A stretch of 64,000 nucleotides of DNA from Streptomyces glomeratus (GCF_021462825.1 NZ_JAKEEB010000019.1:62001-126000); one strand, 5' to 3'. Shown: positions 32,367 through 41,786, counted from the stretch's first letter. The notes: a model not told the origin generated them from the letters alone. Translations and numbers: made by a program.

Positions 32367-33707
32367 TCAGGCCAGGGCCTTGCCCGGGAGTTCGACCTTC
32401 GCGCCCAGCTCGATGAGCTTCTCCATGAAGTTCTCGTAGCCGCGGTTGATCAGCTCGATGCCGTGGACCCGGGACGTGCCCTGGGCCGCCAGGGCCGCGA
32501 TCAGATACGAGAAACCGCCGCGCAGGTCCGGGATGACCAGGTCCGCGCCCTGGAGCCTGGTCGGGCCCGAAACGACCGCCGAGTGCAGGAAGTTGCGCTG
32601 CCCGAAGCGGCAGTCGGAGCCGCCGAGGCACTCGCGGTAGAGCTGGATGTGCGCGCCCATCTGGTTGAGCGCGGAGGTGAAGCCGAGGCGCGACTCGTAG
32701 ACCGTCTCGTGGATGATCGACAGACCCGTCGCCTGCGTCAGCGCGACCACCAGCGGCTGCTGCCAGTCCGTCTGGAAGCCCGGGTGCACGTCCGTCTCCA
32801 GCGCGATGGACTTCAGCTGGCCGCCGGGGTGCCAGAAGCGGATGCCCTCGTCGTCGATCTCGAAGGCGCCGCCCACCTTCCGGTAGGTGTTCAGGAACGT
32901 CATCATCGACCGCTGCAGCGCGCCCCGGACGTAGATGTTGCCCTCGGTCGCCAGCGCCGCCGACGCCCAGGACGCGGCCTCCAGGCGGTCCGGGAGGGCG
33001 CGGTGGGTGTAGCCGCTGAGGCTGTCGACACCGGTGATGCGGATCGTGCGGTCGGTGTCCATGGCGATGATCGCGCCCATCTTCTGCAGCACGCAGATGA
33101 GGTCCTCGATCTCCGGCTCGACGGCCGCGTTGGACAACTCGGTGACGCCCTCGGCGAGGACCGCCGTCAGCAGCACCTGCTCGGTCGCGCCCACGGAAGG
33201 GTACGGCAGCCGGATCTTGGTGCCGCGCAGCCCCTTGGGCGCCTCCAGGTACTGGCCGTCCGCGCGCTTCTCGATGACCGCGCCGAACTGCCGCAGCACA
33301 TCGAAGTGGAAGTCGATGGGGCGGCCGCCGATGTCGCATCCGCCGAGGCCCGGGATGAACGCGTGCCCCAGGCGGTGCAGCAGCGGGCCGCAGAAGAGGA
33401 TCGGGATGCGCGACGAGCCGGCGTGGGCATCGATGTCAGCGACGTTCGCGCTCTCGACGTGGGTGGGGTCGAGCACCAGCTCGCCCGGTTCCTCGCCGGG
33501 ACGGACCGTCACGCCGTGCAGTTGGAGCAGCCCGCGCACCACACGCACGTCGCGGATGTCGGGAACATTGCGCAGCCTGCTCGGCGCGCTGCCCAGCAGG
33601 GCGGCGACCATGGCCTTCGGTACGAGGTTCTTCGCACCGCGGACACGGATCTCGCCCTCCAGCGGGGTTCCGCCGTGGACAAGGAGGACATCGTCGTTGA
33701 CGGTCAT
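32367..33707 (-). CDS. murA: UDP-N-acetylglucosamine 1-carboxyvinyltransferase MurA
   Basis: MurA transfers enolpyruvate from PEP to UDP-GlcNAc, the first committed step of peptidoglycan synthesis and the target of fosfomycin. The 446-aa protein has the two-domain EPSP-synthase fold; RGAKNLVPKA holds the conserved Lys-Asn pair near the N terminus and GGCDIGGRP carries the catalytic cysteine C124 in the mobile loop. The cysteine is present, so fosfomycin sensitivity would be expected at this site (some mycobacterial enzymes have Asp). The ATG at 33707 (MTVNDDVLLVHGG) is selected; the open frame upstream is shadow. It is convergent with hupA and divergent from the yqgE gene. Confidence 0.95.
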   Translation of the reverse strand: MTVNDDVLLVHGGTPLEGEIRVRGAKNLVPKAMVAALLGSAPSRLRNVPDIRDVRVVRGLLQLHGVTVRPGEEPGELVLDPTHVESANVADIDAHAGSSRIPILFCGPLLHRLGHAFIPGLGGCDIGGRPIDFHFDVLRQFGAVIEKRADGQYLEAPKGLRGTKIRLPYPSVGATEQVLLTAVLAEGVTELSNAAVEPEIEDLICVLQKMGAIIAMDTDRTIRITGVDSLSGYTHRALPDRLEAASWASAALATEGNIYVRGALQRSMMTFLNTYRKVGGAFEIDDEGIRFWHPGGQLKSIALETDVHPGFQTDWQQPLVVALTQATGLSIIHETVYESRLGFTSALNQMGAHIQLYRECLGGSDCRFGQRNFLHSAVVSGPTRLQGADLVIPDLRGGFSYLIAALAAQGTSRVHGIELINRGYENFMEKLIELGAKVELPGKALA

Positions 33708-33948
33708 GTATCTCGCGTTCCGTGGGGTGGGGCAGGGGCCGAAGACGTAAGAGTAATGGCCGCCTACCCCCCTTCTGTAAGTCCAAGTACCTCCCAGCAA
33801 GGTCATAGGTTTGCCACAACACGAGGGGTACGTGGCCGGACGCACGCGGTGACCGTCCGGCGTGCGCCCGCACCGCATCCCTGAGCCCCGTTCCGCATTC
33901 ACCCGCGTACCCGGATTGCCTCCCCATCCCGGGGCAAGATGCGGGATC

Positions 33949-34530
33949 ATGTCTGGCATGACCGAGGTGTCCTCGCTCACGGGGCGGCTGCTCGTGGCCA
34001 CGCCCGCCCTGGCGGACCCGAACTTCGACCGCGCTGTGGTGCTCCTCCTCGACCACGACGAGGAGGGCTCGCTCGGTGTGGTCCTCAACCGCCCCACCCC
34101 CGTGGACGTGGGCGACATCCTGGAGGGCTGGGCGGACCTGGCGGGGGAGCCCGGTGTCGTCTTCCAGGGCGGACCGGTGTCGCTGGACTCGGCACTCGGC
34201 ATCGCGGTCATCCCCGGCGGCGCCTCCGGGGAGCGCGCCCCGCTGGGCTGGCGGCGGGTGCACGGCGCCATCGGCCTGGTGGACCTGGAGGCCCCGCCCG
34301 AACTGCTCGCCAAGGCGCTCGGCTCGCTGCGGATCTTCGCCGGGTACGCGGGCTGGGGGCCGGGCCAGCTGGAGGACGAGCTGGTCGAAGGGGCGTGGTA
34401 CGTGGTCGAGTCGGAGCCCGGCGATGTGTCGTCCCCGGAGCCGGAGAGACTGTGGCGGGAGGTGCTGCGGCGGCAGCGCAGCGAGCTGGCGATGGTGGCC
34501 ACCTATCCGGACGACCCTACGCTCAACTGA
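33949..34530 (+). CDS. YqgE/AlgH family protein (DUF179)
   Basis: A 193-aa protein of the YqgE/AlgH family, with landmarks LTGRLLVATPALADPNFDRAVVLLLDHD, VLNRPT and QGGPV, and the GYAGWGPGQLEDEL motif near 133-146. The fold is known from structures, but the cellular role in bacteria remains unclear. Start at the ATG at 33949; another in-frame ATG lies nine bases on. The small DUF3039 gene starts 28 bases after it in the same direction, so they may be co-transcribed. Confidence 0.9.
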   Translation: MSGMTEVSSLTGRLLVATPALADPNFDRAVVLLLDHDEEGSLGVVLNRPTPVDVGDILEGWADLAGEPGVVFQGGPVSLDSALGIAVIPGGASGERAPLGWRRVHGAIGLVDLEAPPELLAKALGSLRIFAGYAGWGPGQLEDELVEGAWYVVESEPGDVSSPEPERLWREVLRRQRSELAMVATYPDDPTLN

Positions 34531-34558
34531 TGCGTGCGAGCTTCAGTACCCTTGCCGT

Positions 34559-34840
34559 ATGAGCACTCTCGAGCCCGAGCGCGGCACCGGTACGGGGACC
34601 CTCGTAGAGCCGACGCCGCAGGTGTCGCACGGCGACGGTGACCACGAGCGCTTCGCCCACTACGTCCAGAAGGACAAGATCATGGCGAGCGCCCTCGACG
34701 GCACGCCCGTCGTGGCGCTGTGCGGCAAGGTGTGGGTACCGGGCCGCGACCCCAAGAAGTACCCGGTCTGCCCCATGTGCAAGGAGATCTACGAGTCCAT
34801 GGGCAGCGGCGGCGACGAAGGCAAGGGCGGCGACAAGTAG
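34559..34840 (+). CDS. DUF3039 zinc-binding-like protein
   Basis: A 93-aa actinobacterial protein of the DUF3039 family. The core HYVQKDKIMASALDGTPVVALCGKVWVP and a CPMC pair (with an upstream Cys in ALCGK) suggest one bound zinc. The C-terminal tail is Gly/Lys/Asp-rich. No function is known. The ATG at 34559 starts 28 bases after the YqgE stop. Confidence 0.88.
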   Translation: MSTLEPERGTGTGTLVEPTPQVSHGDGDHERFAHYVQKDKIMASALDGTPVVALCGKVWVPGRDPKKYPVCPMCKEIYESMGSGGDEGKGGDK

Positions 34841-34869
34841 CCGGACCTCCCGCCCGACGACGGCAGGGT

Positions 34870-34901
34870 CCCCGGGACGCGTGAGGCGCGCCCCGGGGCT
34901 C
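34870..34901 (+). terminator. Terminator after the DUF3039 gene
   Basis: CCCCGGG-A-CGCG pairs with GCGCGCCCCGGGG through 11 of 12 positions, then CTCTTCG. It begins 30 bases past the stop. Confidence 0.55.
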
Positions 34902-35077
34902 TTCGCGTCCGTCCGTCCGCCTACGCCGTTCTGCGCCGGTCCACTCCCGCCGTACCGCTTCGGTTCCCGCATTCCGCTTCCGTCGCGCCGCGGTGTCGAT
35001 CAGGCTTCCCGTCACCCGGACGGTACGGCCGCCCGGGCTTTTCGTGAAGACCGCACGGAGCGGAAGGGCTGGACGCG

Positions 35078-36739
35078 ATGGGCTTCGAGGATCTGATCCC
35101 GGCACCCCGCAAGGGCTGGTGGGTGCCCCCGCGGGGGCTGTTCGTGCTCGACGAGGAGACGGTGCTGTGCGCGGGGCCCGGCACCGAGCGCGTCGCCCAC
35201 TGGATGCGCGACGTCCTGGGCGCGGCCACCGGGCTGCCCTTCCGGGAGGGCGGCGCGCAGAACGGCATCGTGCTGAGCATCGACCCGGCGATGGAGCCCG
35301 AGGCGTACCGCATCGTCGTCGACGGATACGCCGTCCGACTCGACGGCGGCAGCGCGGCCGGGGTCTTCTGGGGAGCGCAGACCTTCCGCCAGTTGCTGGG
35401 GCCGCACGCCTTCCGGCGGGCGCCGGTCGACCCGGCCCGCCGCGAGTGGGACGTGCCGGGCGTGGTCGTCGAGGACGCGCCCCGCTTCCCCTGGCGCGGC
35501 CTGCTGCTCGACGTCGCCCGGCACTTCACGCCCAAGGACGGCGTTCTGCGCTGTCTGGACCTGATGGCCGCCCACAAGCTGAACGTCCTGCATCTGCATC
35601 TCACCGACGACCAGGGCTGGCGGCTGGAGATCAAGCGCCATCCGAGGCTGACCGAGGTGGGGTCCTGGCGGTCCCGCTCCCGGTTCGGGCACCGGGCCTC
35701 GCCGCTGTGGGAGGAGAAGCCGCACGGCGGTTTCTACACTCAGGACGACATCCGCGAGATCGTCGCGTACGCCGCCGCGCGGCATATCACCGTCGTCCCC
35801 GAGATCGACATACCCGGGCACAGCCAGGCGGCCATCGCCGCGTATCCGGAACTCGGCAACGCCGACGTCATCGACACCGCATCCCTTTCGGTCTGGGACG
35901 ACTGGGGCATCTCGGCCAATGTACTCGCCCCCACCGACACCACCCTGCGCTTCTACGAGGGGGTGTTCGAAGAGGTTCTCGAACTGTTCCCCTCGACGTT
36001 CATCCATGTCGGTGGCGACGAGTGCCCCAAGGACCAGTGGCGGCGCTCCCCGGCCGCCCAGGCGCGCATCCGGGATCTGGGACTCGGCGACGAGGACGGG
36101 CTCCAGTCGTGGTTCGTCCGGCACTTCGGCACCTGGCTCAACGCCCGCGGCCGCCGGCTCATCGGCTGGGACGAGATCCTCGAGGGCGGGAGCCGAGCGC
36201 CTGACGGCGAGACGACGGCACCGGGCCTTGCGGAGGGGGCCGCCGTGTCCTCCTGGCGTGGATATGCCGGCGGAGTCACGGCCGCACGGGCCGGACACGA
36301 CGTCGTGATGTGCCCGGAGCAGCAGGTGTATCTGGACCACCGTCAGGACGGCGGCGAGAACGAGCCGGTGCCCATCGGTTATGTGCGCACCCTGGAGGAC
36401 GTCTACCGCTTCGAGCCGGTTCCGCCGCAGCTCAGCGCGGAGCAGGCGCGTCATGTGCTCGGCACCCAGGCCAATGTCTGGACCGAGGTGATGGAGGATC
36501 AGGCGCGGGTCGACTACCAGACGTTCCCGAGGCTCGCGGCCTTCGCCGAGGTCGCCTGGAGCGCCCTGCCCGCACCCGCGGAGCGCGACTTCGCGGACTT
36601 CGAGCGGCGGATGGCCGTCCACTACCGCCGACTTGACGCCCTGGGGGTCGCCTACCGGCCGCCCACGGGGCCCCTGCCGTGGCAGCGGCGACCGGGTGTG
36701 CTCGGACGCCCGATCGAGGGTGCGCCCCCGAACGTGTGA
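35078..36739 (+). CDS. Beta-N-acetylhexosaminidase, GH20
   Basis: A GH20 enzyme of 553 aa that removes terminal GlcNAc/GalNAc from chito-oligosaccharides or cell-wall fragments. An N-terminal GH20b-like domain (residues about 1-130) precedes the catalytic barrel: GLLLDVARHFTP, HLHLTDDQGWRLEI and HVGGDEC with the substrate-assisting D314 and acid E315, then WTEVM. No signal peptide is seen, so it is probably cytoplasmic and acts on imported chitobiose or recycled muropeptides. The ATG at 35078 follows GGAAGGG. Neighbours are unrelated, so it is likely a single-gene unit. Confidence 0.92.
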   Translation: MGFEDLIPAPRKGWWVPPRGLFVLDEETVLCAGPGTERVAHWMRDVLGAATGLPFREGGAQNGIVLSIDPAMEPEAYRIVVDGYAVRLDGGSAAGVFWGAQTFRQLLGPHAFRRAPVDPARREWDVPGVVVEDAPRFPWRGLLLDVARHFTPKDGVLRCLDLMAAHKLNVLHLHLTDDQGWRLEIKRHPRLTEVGSWRSRSRFGHRASPLWEEKPHGGFYTQDDIREIVAYAAARHITVVPEIDIPGHSQAAIAAYPELGNADVIDTASLSVWDDWGISANVLAPTDTTLRFYEGVFEEVLELFPSTFIHVGGDECPKDQWRRSPAAQARIRDLGLGDEDGLQSWFVRHFGTWLNARGRRLIGWDEILEGGSRAPDGETTAPGLAEGAAVSSWRGYAGGVTAARAGHDVVMCPEQQVYLDHRQDGGENEPVPIGYVRTLEDVYRFEPVPPQLSAEQARHVLGTQANVWTEVMEDQARVDYQTFPRLAAFAEVAWSALPAPAERDFADFERRMAVHYRRLDALGVAYRPPTGPLPWQRRPGVLGRPIEGAPPNV

Positions 36740-36938
36740 GGCCGTCGCAGAGGAGCAGCCGAGGGGCCGCGCGCCCTGGAAACGTGACCTCGCGTGGGAG
36801 AAGTCGCACCAGGGCCGCCGGAGAGCGGCAATCAGCGCTCATGGGGAACGTCATGGCAAAACGGACCATCTCCCTGGTGAGGGGGCGAATGCCTCCTAGC
36901 GGACCCCCGCGTCGGGGGCCGGGAAAGATGTGCCAGAG

Positions 36939-36969
36939 TTGCCACGTCCGGCCTGTGAGCACGTACCGT
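36939..36969 (+). promoter_or_regulatory. Promoter-like pair before the molybdenum-hydroxylase operon
   Basis: TTGCCA (36939-36944) and TACCGT (36964-36969) are 19 bases apart, one to two bases wider than optimum. They lie 23 bases before the first GTG, whose ribosome site AGGAGGGA is clear. A short hairpin CCCCC-GCGTC-GGGGG lies at 36904-36918. Confidence 0.4.
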
Positions 36970-36991
36970 ACGGCAACACAGGAGGGACCAG

Positions 36992-37912
36992 GTGGGGCAG
37001 CGGGAAGGGGCAGCCGGTTTGACCACGCACGCACCGCAGGCGGCGCAGGCCGTGACGCTGCCTGCCTCGCTGGACGAGGCCGTGGCGGCTCTGGCCGCCA
37101 TGCCGGCCGCCGTCCCCGTGGCGGGCGGCACGGATCTGATGGCCGCGGTGAACTCCGGGCAGCTGCGGCCCGCCGCGCTGGTCGGCCTCGGCCGCATCAG
37201 CGAGATCCGCGGCTGGCAGTACCAGGACGGCCATGCGCTGCTCGGCGCCGGCCTCACTCACGCGCGCATGGGCCGCCCCGACTTCGCGGCCCTCATCCCA
37301 GCCCTCGCGGCGGCCTCGCGCGCCGCCGGACCTCCGCACATCCGCAACGCGGGCACCCTGGGCGGCAACATCGCCTCGGCCGCCCCCACGGGGGACGCGC
37401 TTCCGGTGCTGGCCGCCCTGGAGGCCACGCTGATCATCGCGGGCCCGGGCGGTACCCGCCGCGAGATCCCGGTCTCGCATCTGCTCGCCGGCATGGAGAT
37501 GCTGCGCGCCGGCGAGCTCATCGGCTACGTGCGCGTACCGCTGCTGCACGCCCCCCAGGTCTTCCTGAAGGCGACCGGACGCACCGGCCCCGGGCGGGCC
37601 GTCGCGTCCGTGGCGCTCGTCCTCGACCCGGCCCGGCGCGGCGTGCGCTGCGCCGTCGGCGCCATAGCGCCCGTGCCGCTGCGCCCCCTGGACGCCGAGC
37701 AGTGGGTCGCCCAGCTCATCGACTGGGACAACAACCGCGCGATCGTCCCGGAGGCGCTCGCCGCCTTCGGGGAGTACGTCGCCGCGGCCTGCATCCCCGA
37801 CCCGGCCCCGGCGGAGGACGGCACCGTGCAGCAGCTACCGCCCGCCGTACTGCACCTGCGGCGCACCCTCGCCGCGCTGGCCCGACGAGCACTGGGGAGG
37901 GCACTGTCGTGA
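36992..37912 (+). CDS. Molybdenum-hydroxylase-type FAD-binding subunit
   Basis: Homolog of the FAD subunit (CoxM/XdhB) of xanthine dehydrogenase-like enzymes, 306 aa. It has the FAD signature AGGTDLM near residue 45 and RNAGTLGGNIASAAPTGD near 117-134, which hold the flavin in this family. This subunit passes electrons from the iron-sulfur centres to acceptor. The GTG at 36992 follows AGGAGGGA. The next gene starts within its stop (GTGA), so the three subunits form one tightly coupled operon in the order FAD, 2Fe-2S, Moco. Confidence 0.9.
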   Translation: MGQREGAAGLTTHAPQAAQAVTLPASLDEAVAALAAMPAAVPVAGGTDLMAAVNSGQLRPAALVGLGRISEIRGWQYQDGHALLGAGLTHARMGRPDFAALIPALAAASRAAGPPHIRNAGTLGGNIASAAPTGDALPVLAALEATLIIAGPGGTRREIPVSHLLAGMEMLRAGELIGYVRVPLLHAPQVFLKATGRTGPGRAVASVALVLDPARRGVRCAVGAIAPVPLRPLDAEQWVAQLIDWDNNRAIVPEALAAFGEYVAAACIPDPAPAEDGTVQQLPPAVLHLRRTLAALARRALGRALS

Positions 37913-39366
37913 GTGACGACCGGCACCCGGAGGGAAGCCCGCAGCGGCGCACCCACGGTTCCTGGGAGCGACTGCCGCAGGGGGACTACGACGACGGCGC
38001 CACCGCCTTCGTCCAGCTCCCCGAGGGAGGCATCGACGCCCTCCTCGCCTCCGACAGCCCGCTGGCCGCGCCGGGCCACGGCTATGTGCCGCCGACGTTC
38101 GGCCCGGCCGCCGACGAGGGCCACGACCCGGCGGCCCGGGGCGCCTGGGCGGCGCCCGCGCAGGGCCCGGGCTGGCCCGATCCGAACCAGGCCCCCCCGG
38201 AGAACACGGGCGACCGGTTCACGTACCGCCCCGGAGCCACCGGCCAGTGGACCTTCGAGGAGGCCGCGGCCGCCCGGGAGCCCGCCCCCGGCCACGACGT
38301 CACCGGTGAGTGGTCGATCCCGGTGGCGGGCGGCGATCTGCCGGACGAGTCGGGCGAGTTCTCCACGTCCGCCCTGGTCGAGCAGTGGGGCGGCACCCCG
38401 CCCACGACCCTGCCGGGCGGCGCGACCGCGCCCTGGGCGACGGGCACGAGCGGGCAGCCCTGGTCGGAGGGGACCCATCCGGCCCTCGACGAGCCGGCCG
38501 AGCCGGTCGCGCAGCCGCCCGGCGAAGCCCCTGGAGAGCCGTCCGGCGGGCCGTACGAGGACCCGAGGGCCGACGGTGCCCCCGAGGTGCCCGAAGCCGC
38601 CCAGGAGCCCTCAGGCGCCGCCGACGAGCCTGCCCCGGACGCGGACGCCGTACCCGCCGGGGATCCCGCCGCGGCCGGCCCCGAACCGGCACCGGAGACC
38701 GATGCCGAGGAGCAGGACGCCGGACCCCCGCCGCCTGCGCACGACGAACACCCCCTCGTCTCGTACGTCCTGCGGGTGAACGGCTCCGACCGGCCCGTCA
38801 CCGACGCCTGGATCGGGGAGTCGCTGCTGTACGTGCTGCGCGAGCGGCTCGGTCTCGCCGGTGCCAAGGACGGCTGCTCACAGGGCGAGTGCGGCGCCTG
38901 CAACGTCCAGGTCGACGGGCGGCTCGTCGCCTCCTGCCTGGTGCCCGCCGTCACCGCCGCGGGCAGCGAGGTCCGTACGGTCGAGGGCCTCGCCGCCGAC
39001 GGACAGCCCTCGGACGTGCAGCGGGCGCTCGCCCGGTGCGGGGCCGTGCAGTGCGGCTTCTGCATCCCCGGCATGGCGATGACCGTGCACGACCTGCTGG
39101 AGGGCAACCCCGCACCGACCGAACTGGAGGCCCGCCAGGCGCTGTGCGGCAACCTGTGCCGCTGCTCCGGCTACCGGGGCGTCCTGGAGGCCGTCAAGGA
39201 GGTCGCCGCCGAGCGCCGGGCGCACGCCGCCGACTCGGCGCCGGAGGCGAACGAGCCCCGTATCCCGCACCAGGCGGGCCCCGGCGCGGGCGGCGTGCAC
39301 GCCTCCGCGTTCGACGGCACGGCCCCGCACGAGCACCCGTACGGCCAGGACGGAGGCCAGGCGTGA
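37909..39366 (+). CDS. 2Fe-2S subunit with a long disordered N-terminal extension
   Basis: 485 aa. The last 200 residues are a normal two-cluster iron-sulfur subunit (CoxS/XdhA): plant-type cluster CSQGECGACN...C and the second cluster CGFCIPGM...CGNLCRCSGY. Residues 1-284 are an unusual Pro/Glu/Ala/Gly-rich stretch ending at HPLVSYVLRVNG; ordinary subunits are only about 160 residues long. Motifs recur in it (RLPQGDYDDGATAFVQLPEGG, GEWSIPVAGGDLPDESGEF), so it is not random shadow. The GTG at 37909 overlaps the previous stop, and the frame is continuous with the Fe-S domain. The 3' end overlaps the Moco gene by four bases. Confidence 0.9.
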   Translation: MSDDRHPEGSPQRRTHGSWERLPQGDYDDGATAFVQLPEGGIDALLASDSPLAAPGHGYVPPTFGPAADEGHDPAARGAWAAPAQGPGWPDPNQAPPENTGDRFTYRPGATGQWTFEEAAAAREPAPGHDVTGEWSIPVAGGDLPDESGEFSTSALVEQWGGTPPTTLPGGATAPWATGTSGQPWSEGTHPALDEPAEPVAQPPGEAPGEPSGGPYEDPRADGAPEVPEAAQEPSGAADEPAPDADAVPAGDPAAAGPEPAPETDAEEQDAGPPPPAHDEHPLVSYVLRVNGSDRPVTDAWIGESLLYVLRERLGLAGAKDGCSQGECGACNVQVDGRLVASCLVPAVTAAGSEVRTVEGLAADGQPSDVQRALARCGAVQCGFCIPGMAMTVHDLLEGNPAPTELEARQALCGNLCRCSGYRGVLEAVKEVAAERRAHAADSAPEANEPRIPHQAGPGAGGVHASAFDGTAPHEHPYGQDGGQA

Positions 39367-41669
39367 GCAACGAAGCCGCCACCGCGACCACCGCGGCGGC
39401 CGCACCCACCCCCGAGCCGCTGCCGCACGGCCTGGGCGCCCCCCTGCCGTCGGCCGACGCCGGCGCCAAGACCGAGGGCACCTTCCCGTACGCGGCCGAC
39501 CTGTGGGCCGAGGGCCTGCTGTGGGCCGCCGTGCTGCGCTCGCCGCACCCGCACGCACGCATCGTGTCCATCGATGTGAGCCACGCGCGCGAGATGCCCG
39601 GCGTGCGGGCCGTCGTCACCCACGAGGACGTGCCCGGCGGCGCGTTCCACGGCCGGGGCACGTCCGACCGCCCCGTGTTCGCCTCCGAGGTCGTGCGCCA
39701 CCACGGGGAGCCCATCGCGGCCGTCGCCGCCGACCACCCCGACACCGCGCGCATGGCCGCGGCCGCGGTCATCGTCGAGTACGAGGTGCTCGACCCGGTG
39801 ACCGACCCCGAACAGGCCTTCGAGGCGGAGCCGCTGCACCCGGACGGCAATCTGATCCGGCACATCCCGCTGCGCCACGGCGACCCGGACGCGCTCGGTG
39901 AGGTCGTCGTCGAGGGCCTGTACCGCATCGGCCGCCAGGACCCCGCTCCGATCGGCGCGGAGGCCGGTCTCGCGGTGCCCCGGCCCGACGGCGGGGTCGA
40001 GCTGTACATCGCCTCCACCGACCCGCACGCCGACCGGGACCGGGCCGCGGCGGTCTACGGCCTCGAGCCCGAGCGGGTGAAGGTCGTCGTCACCGGGGTG
40101 CCCGGCGCCACCGCCGACCGCGAGGACCCGGGCTTCCAGCTCCCGCTCGGCCTGCTCGCGATGAGAACCGGCTGCCCGGTGAAGCTGACCGCGACACGCG
40201 AGGAGTCGTTCCTGGGCCACTCCCACCGCCACCCCACCCTGCTGCGCTACCGCCACCACGCGGACGCCGAGGGCAACCTGGTGAAGGTGGAGGCGCAGAT
40301 CCTGCTGGACGCGGGCGCCTACGCGGACACCTCCTCGGACGCGCTCGCCGCCGCCGTGTCCTTCGCCTGCGGCCCCTACGTCGTCCCGAACGCCTTCATC
40401 GAGGGCTGGGCCGTCCGCACCAACAACCCGCCCTCGGGCCATGTCCGCGGCGAGGGCGCGATGCAGGTGTGCGCGGCCTACGAGGCGCAGATGGACAAAC
40501 TCGCCAGGAAACTCGCCCTCGACCCGGCGGAGCTGCGGCTGCGCAACGTCCTGGCGACGGGCGACGTCCTGCCGACGGGCCAGACCGTGACCTGCCCGGC
40601 GCCGGTGGCCGAACTGCTCGAGGCGGTACGGGACCACCCGCTGCCGCCGCTCCCCAAGGACACCCCCGAGGAGGAGTGGCTGCTGCCGGGCGGCCCCGAG
40701 GGCGCGGGCGAGCCCGGTGCGGTGCGCCGCGGCGTCGGCTACGGCCTCGGCATGGTGCACATGCTCGGCGCGGAGGGCGCCGACGAGGTGTCCACGGCGA
40801 CGGTGAAGGTCCACGACGGCGTGGCGACGGTGCTGTGCGCGGCCGTCGAGACCGGCCAGGGATTCGCCACGCTGGCCCGGCAGATCGTCCAGGAGACCCT
40901 CGGCATCGACGAGGTCCATGTGGCACCGGTCGACACGGACCAGCCGCCGGCCGGCGCGGGCTGCCGGGGCCGCCACACCTGGGTGTCGGGCGGAGCGGTG
41001 GAACGTGCCGCCAAGATGGTCCGCACCCAGCTGCTGCAACCCCTGGCGCACAAGTTCGGCATGTCCACCGAACTGCTCCAGATCACCGACGGCAAGATCA
41101 CCTCGTACGACGGTGTGCTGTCCACCACCGTCACCGAGGCCATGGACGGCAAGGAGCTGTGGGCCACGGCGCAGTGCCGCCCGCATCCGACGGAACCGCT
41201 GAGCGAGACCGGCCAGGGCGACGCCTTCGTGGGGCTGGCGTTCTGCGCGATCCGCGCGGTGGTGGACGTGGACATCGAGATCGGCTCGGTACGGGTGGTG
41301 GAGCTGGCGCTCGCCCAGGACGTGGGCCGGGTGCTGAACCCGGCGCAGCTCGCCGCGCGCGTGGAGGCCGGCGTCACCCAGGGTGTGGGCATCGCGCTGA
41401 CCGAGAACCTGCGCACGGCGCGCGGCCTGATCCGCCACCCCGACCTGACGGGCTACTCCCTTCCCACGGCCCTGGACGCCCCCGACATCCGGATCGTCAA
41501 GCTGGTCGAGGAACGCGACGTGGTCGCGCCGTTCGGCGCCAAGTCGGTCAGCGCGGTGCCCGTGGTGACGTCCCCGGCGGCGATCGCCTCGGCGGTGCGG
41601 GCGGCGACGGGCCGCCCGGTCAACCGGCTGCCGATCCGGCCGCAGGCGGCGGTGGTGACCACCCAGTGA
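39363..41669 (+). CDS. Molybdopterin-binding large subunit, divergent active site
   Basis: 768 aa, aligned end to end with xanthine dehydrogenase/CoxL large subunits. Recognisable parts are LWAEGLLWAAVLRSPHPHARI, the NPPSGHVRGEGAMQV segment that normally contacts substrate, and ETGQGFATLARQI. Two expected motifs are missing. The glycine-rich GGGFGGK loop is replaced by VPGATADREDPGFQLP, and the catalytic Glu of the GxGE motif is Ala731 in GAKSVSAVPVV. Electron-transfer subunits upstream look intact. The enzyme may have changed chemistry or lost it. The GTG at 39363 overlaps the upstream stop by four bases. Confidence 0.88.
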   Translation: MSNEAATATTAAAAPTPEPLPHGLGAPLPSADAGAKTEGTFPYAADLWAEGLLWAAVLRSPHPHARIVSIDVSHAREMPGVRAVVTHEDVPGGAFHGRGTSDRPVFASEVVRHHGEPIAAVAADHPDTARMAAAAVIVEYEVLDPVTDPEQAFEAEPLHPDGNLIRHIPLRHGDPDALGEVVVEGLYRIGRQDPAPIGAEAGLAVPRPDGGVELYIASTDPHADRDRAAAVYGLEPERVKVVVTGVPGATADREDPGFQLPLGLLAMRTGCPVKLTATREESFLGHSHRHPTLLRYRHHADAEGNLVKVEAQILLDAGAYADTSSDALAAAVSFACGPYVVPNAFIEGWAVRTNNPPSGHVRGEGAMQVCAAYEAQMDKLARKLALDPAELRLRNVLATGDVLPTGQTVTCPAPVAELLEAVRDHPLPPLPKDTPEEEWLLPGGPEGAGEPGAVRRGVGYGLGMVHMLGAEGADEVSTATVKVHDGVATVLCAAVETGQGFATLARQIVQETLGIDEVHVAPVDTDQPPAGAGCRGRHTWVSGGAVERAAKMVRTQLLQPLAHKFGMSTELLQITDGKITSYDGVLSTTVTEAMDGKELWATAQCRPHPTEPLSETGQGDAFVGLAFCAIRAVVDVDIEIGSVRVVELALAQDVGRVLNPAQLAARVEAGVTQGVGIALTENLRTARGLIRHPDLTGYSLPTALDAPDIRIVKLVEERDVVAPFGAKSVSAVPVVTSPAAIASAVRAATGRPVNRLPIRPQAAVVTTQ

Positions 41670-41724
41670 ACGGCGCCGGATCCGTGACCTGACGTCCGCG
41701 AAGCCCTCCCGCCTCCAGGGGCCT

Positions 41725-41786
41725 TCTGCTTTCGGGGCCCGCCTGCTTCGGGGTCTCCTGCTTCGGGGCCCTCCTGCCTTTCGGGC
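41725..41786 (+). repeat. Short CTGCTTCGGGG-type repeats after the molybdenum operon
   Basis: Four diverged copies of a CTGCTTTCGGGGC-like unit, each about 18-24 bases, in the gap between the operon and the SUKH gene. They have weak hairpin potential and no terminator-like T run. Confidence 0.45.

Noticed and set aside
38310..39362. Extension of the Moco subunit frame upstream over the 2Fe-2S gene
   Set aside because: The upstream part is an Arg-rich shifted frame of a gene with clear cluster motifs; the GTG at 39363 overlaps the previous stop in operon style.
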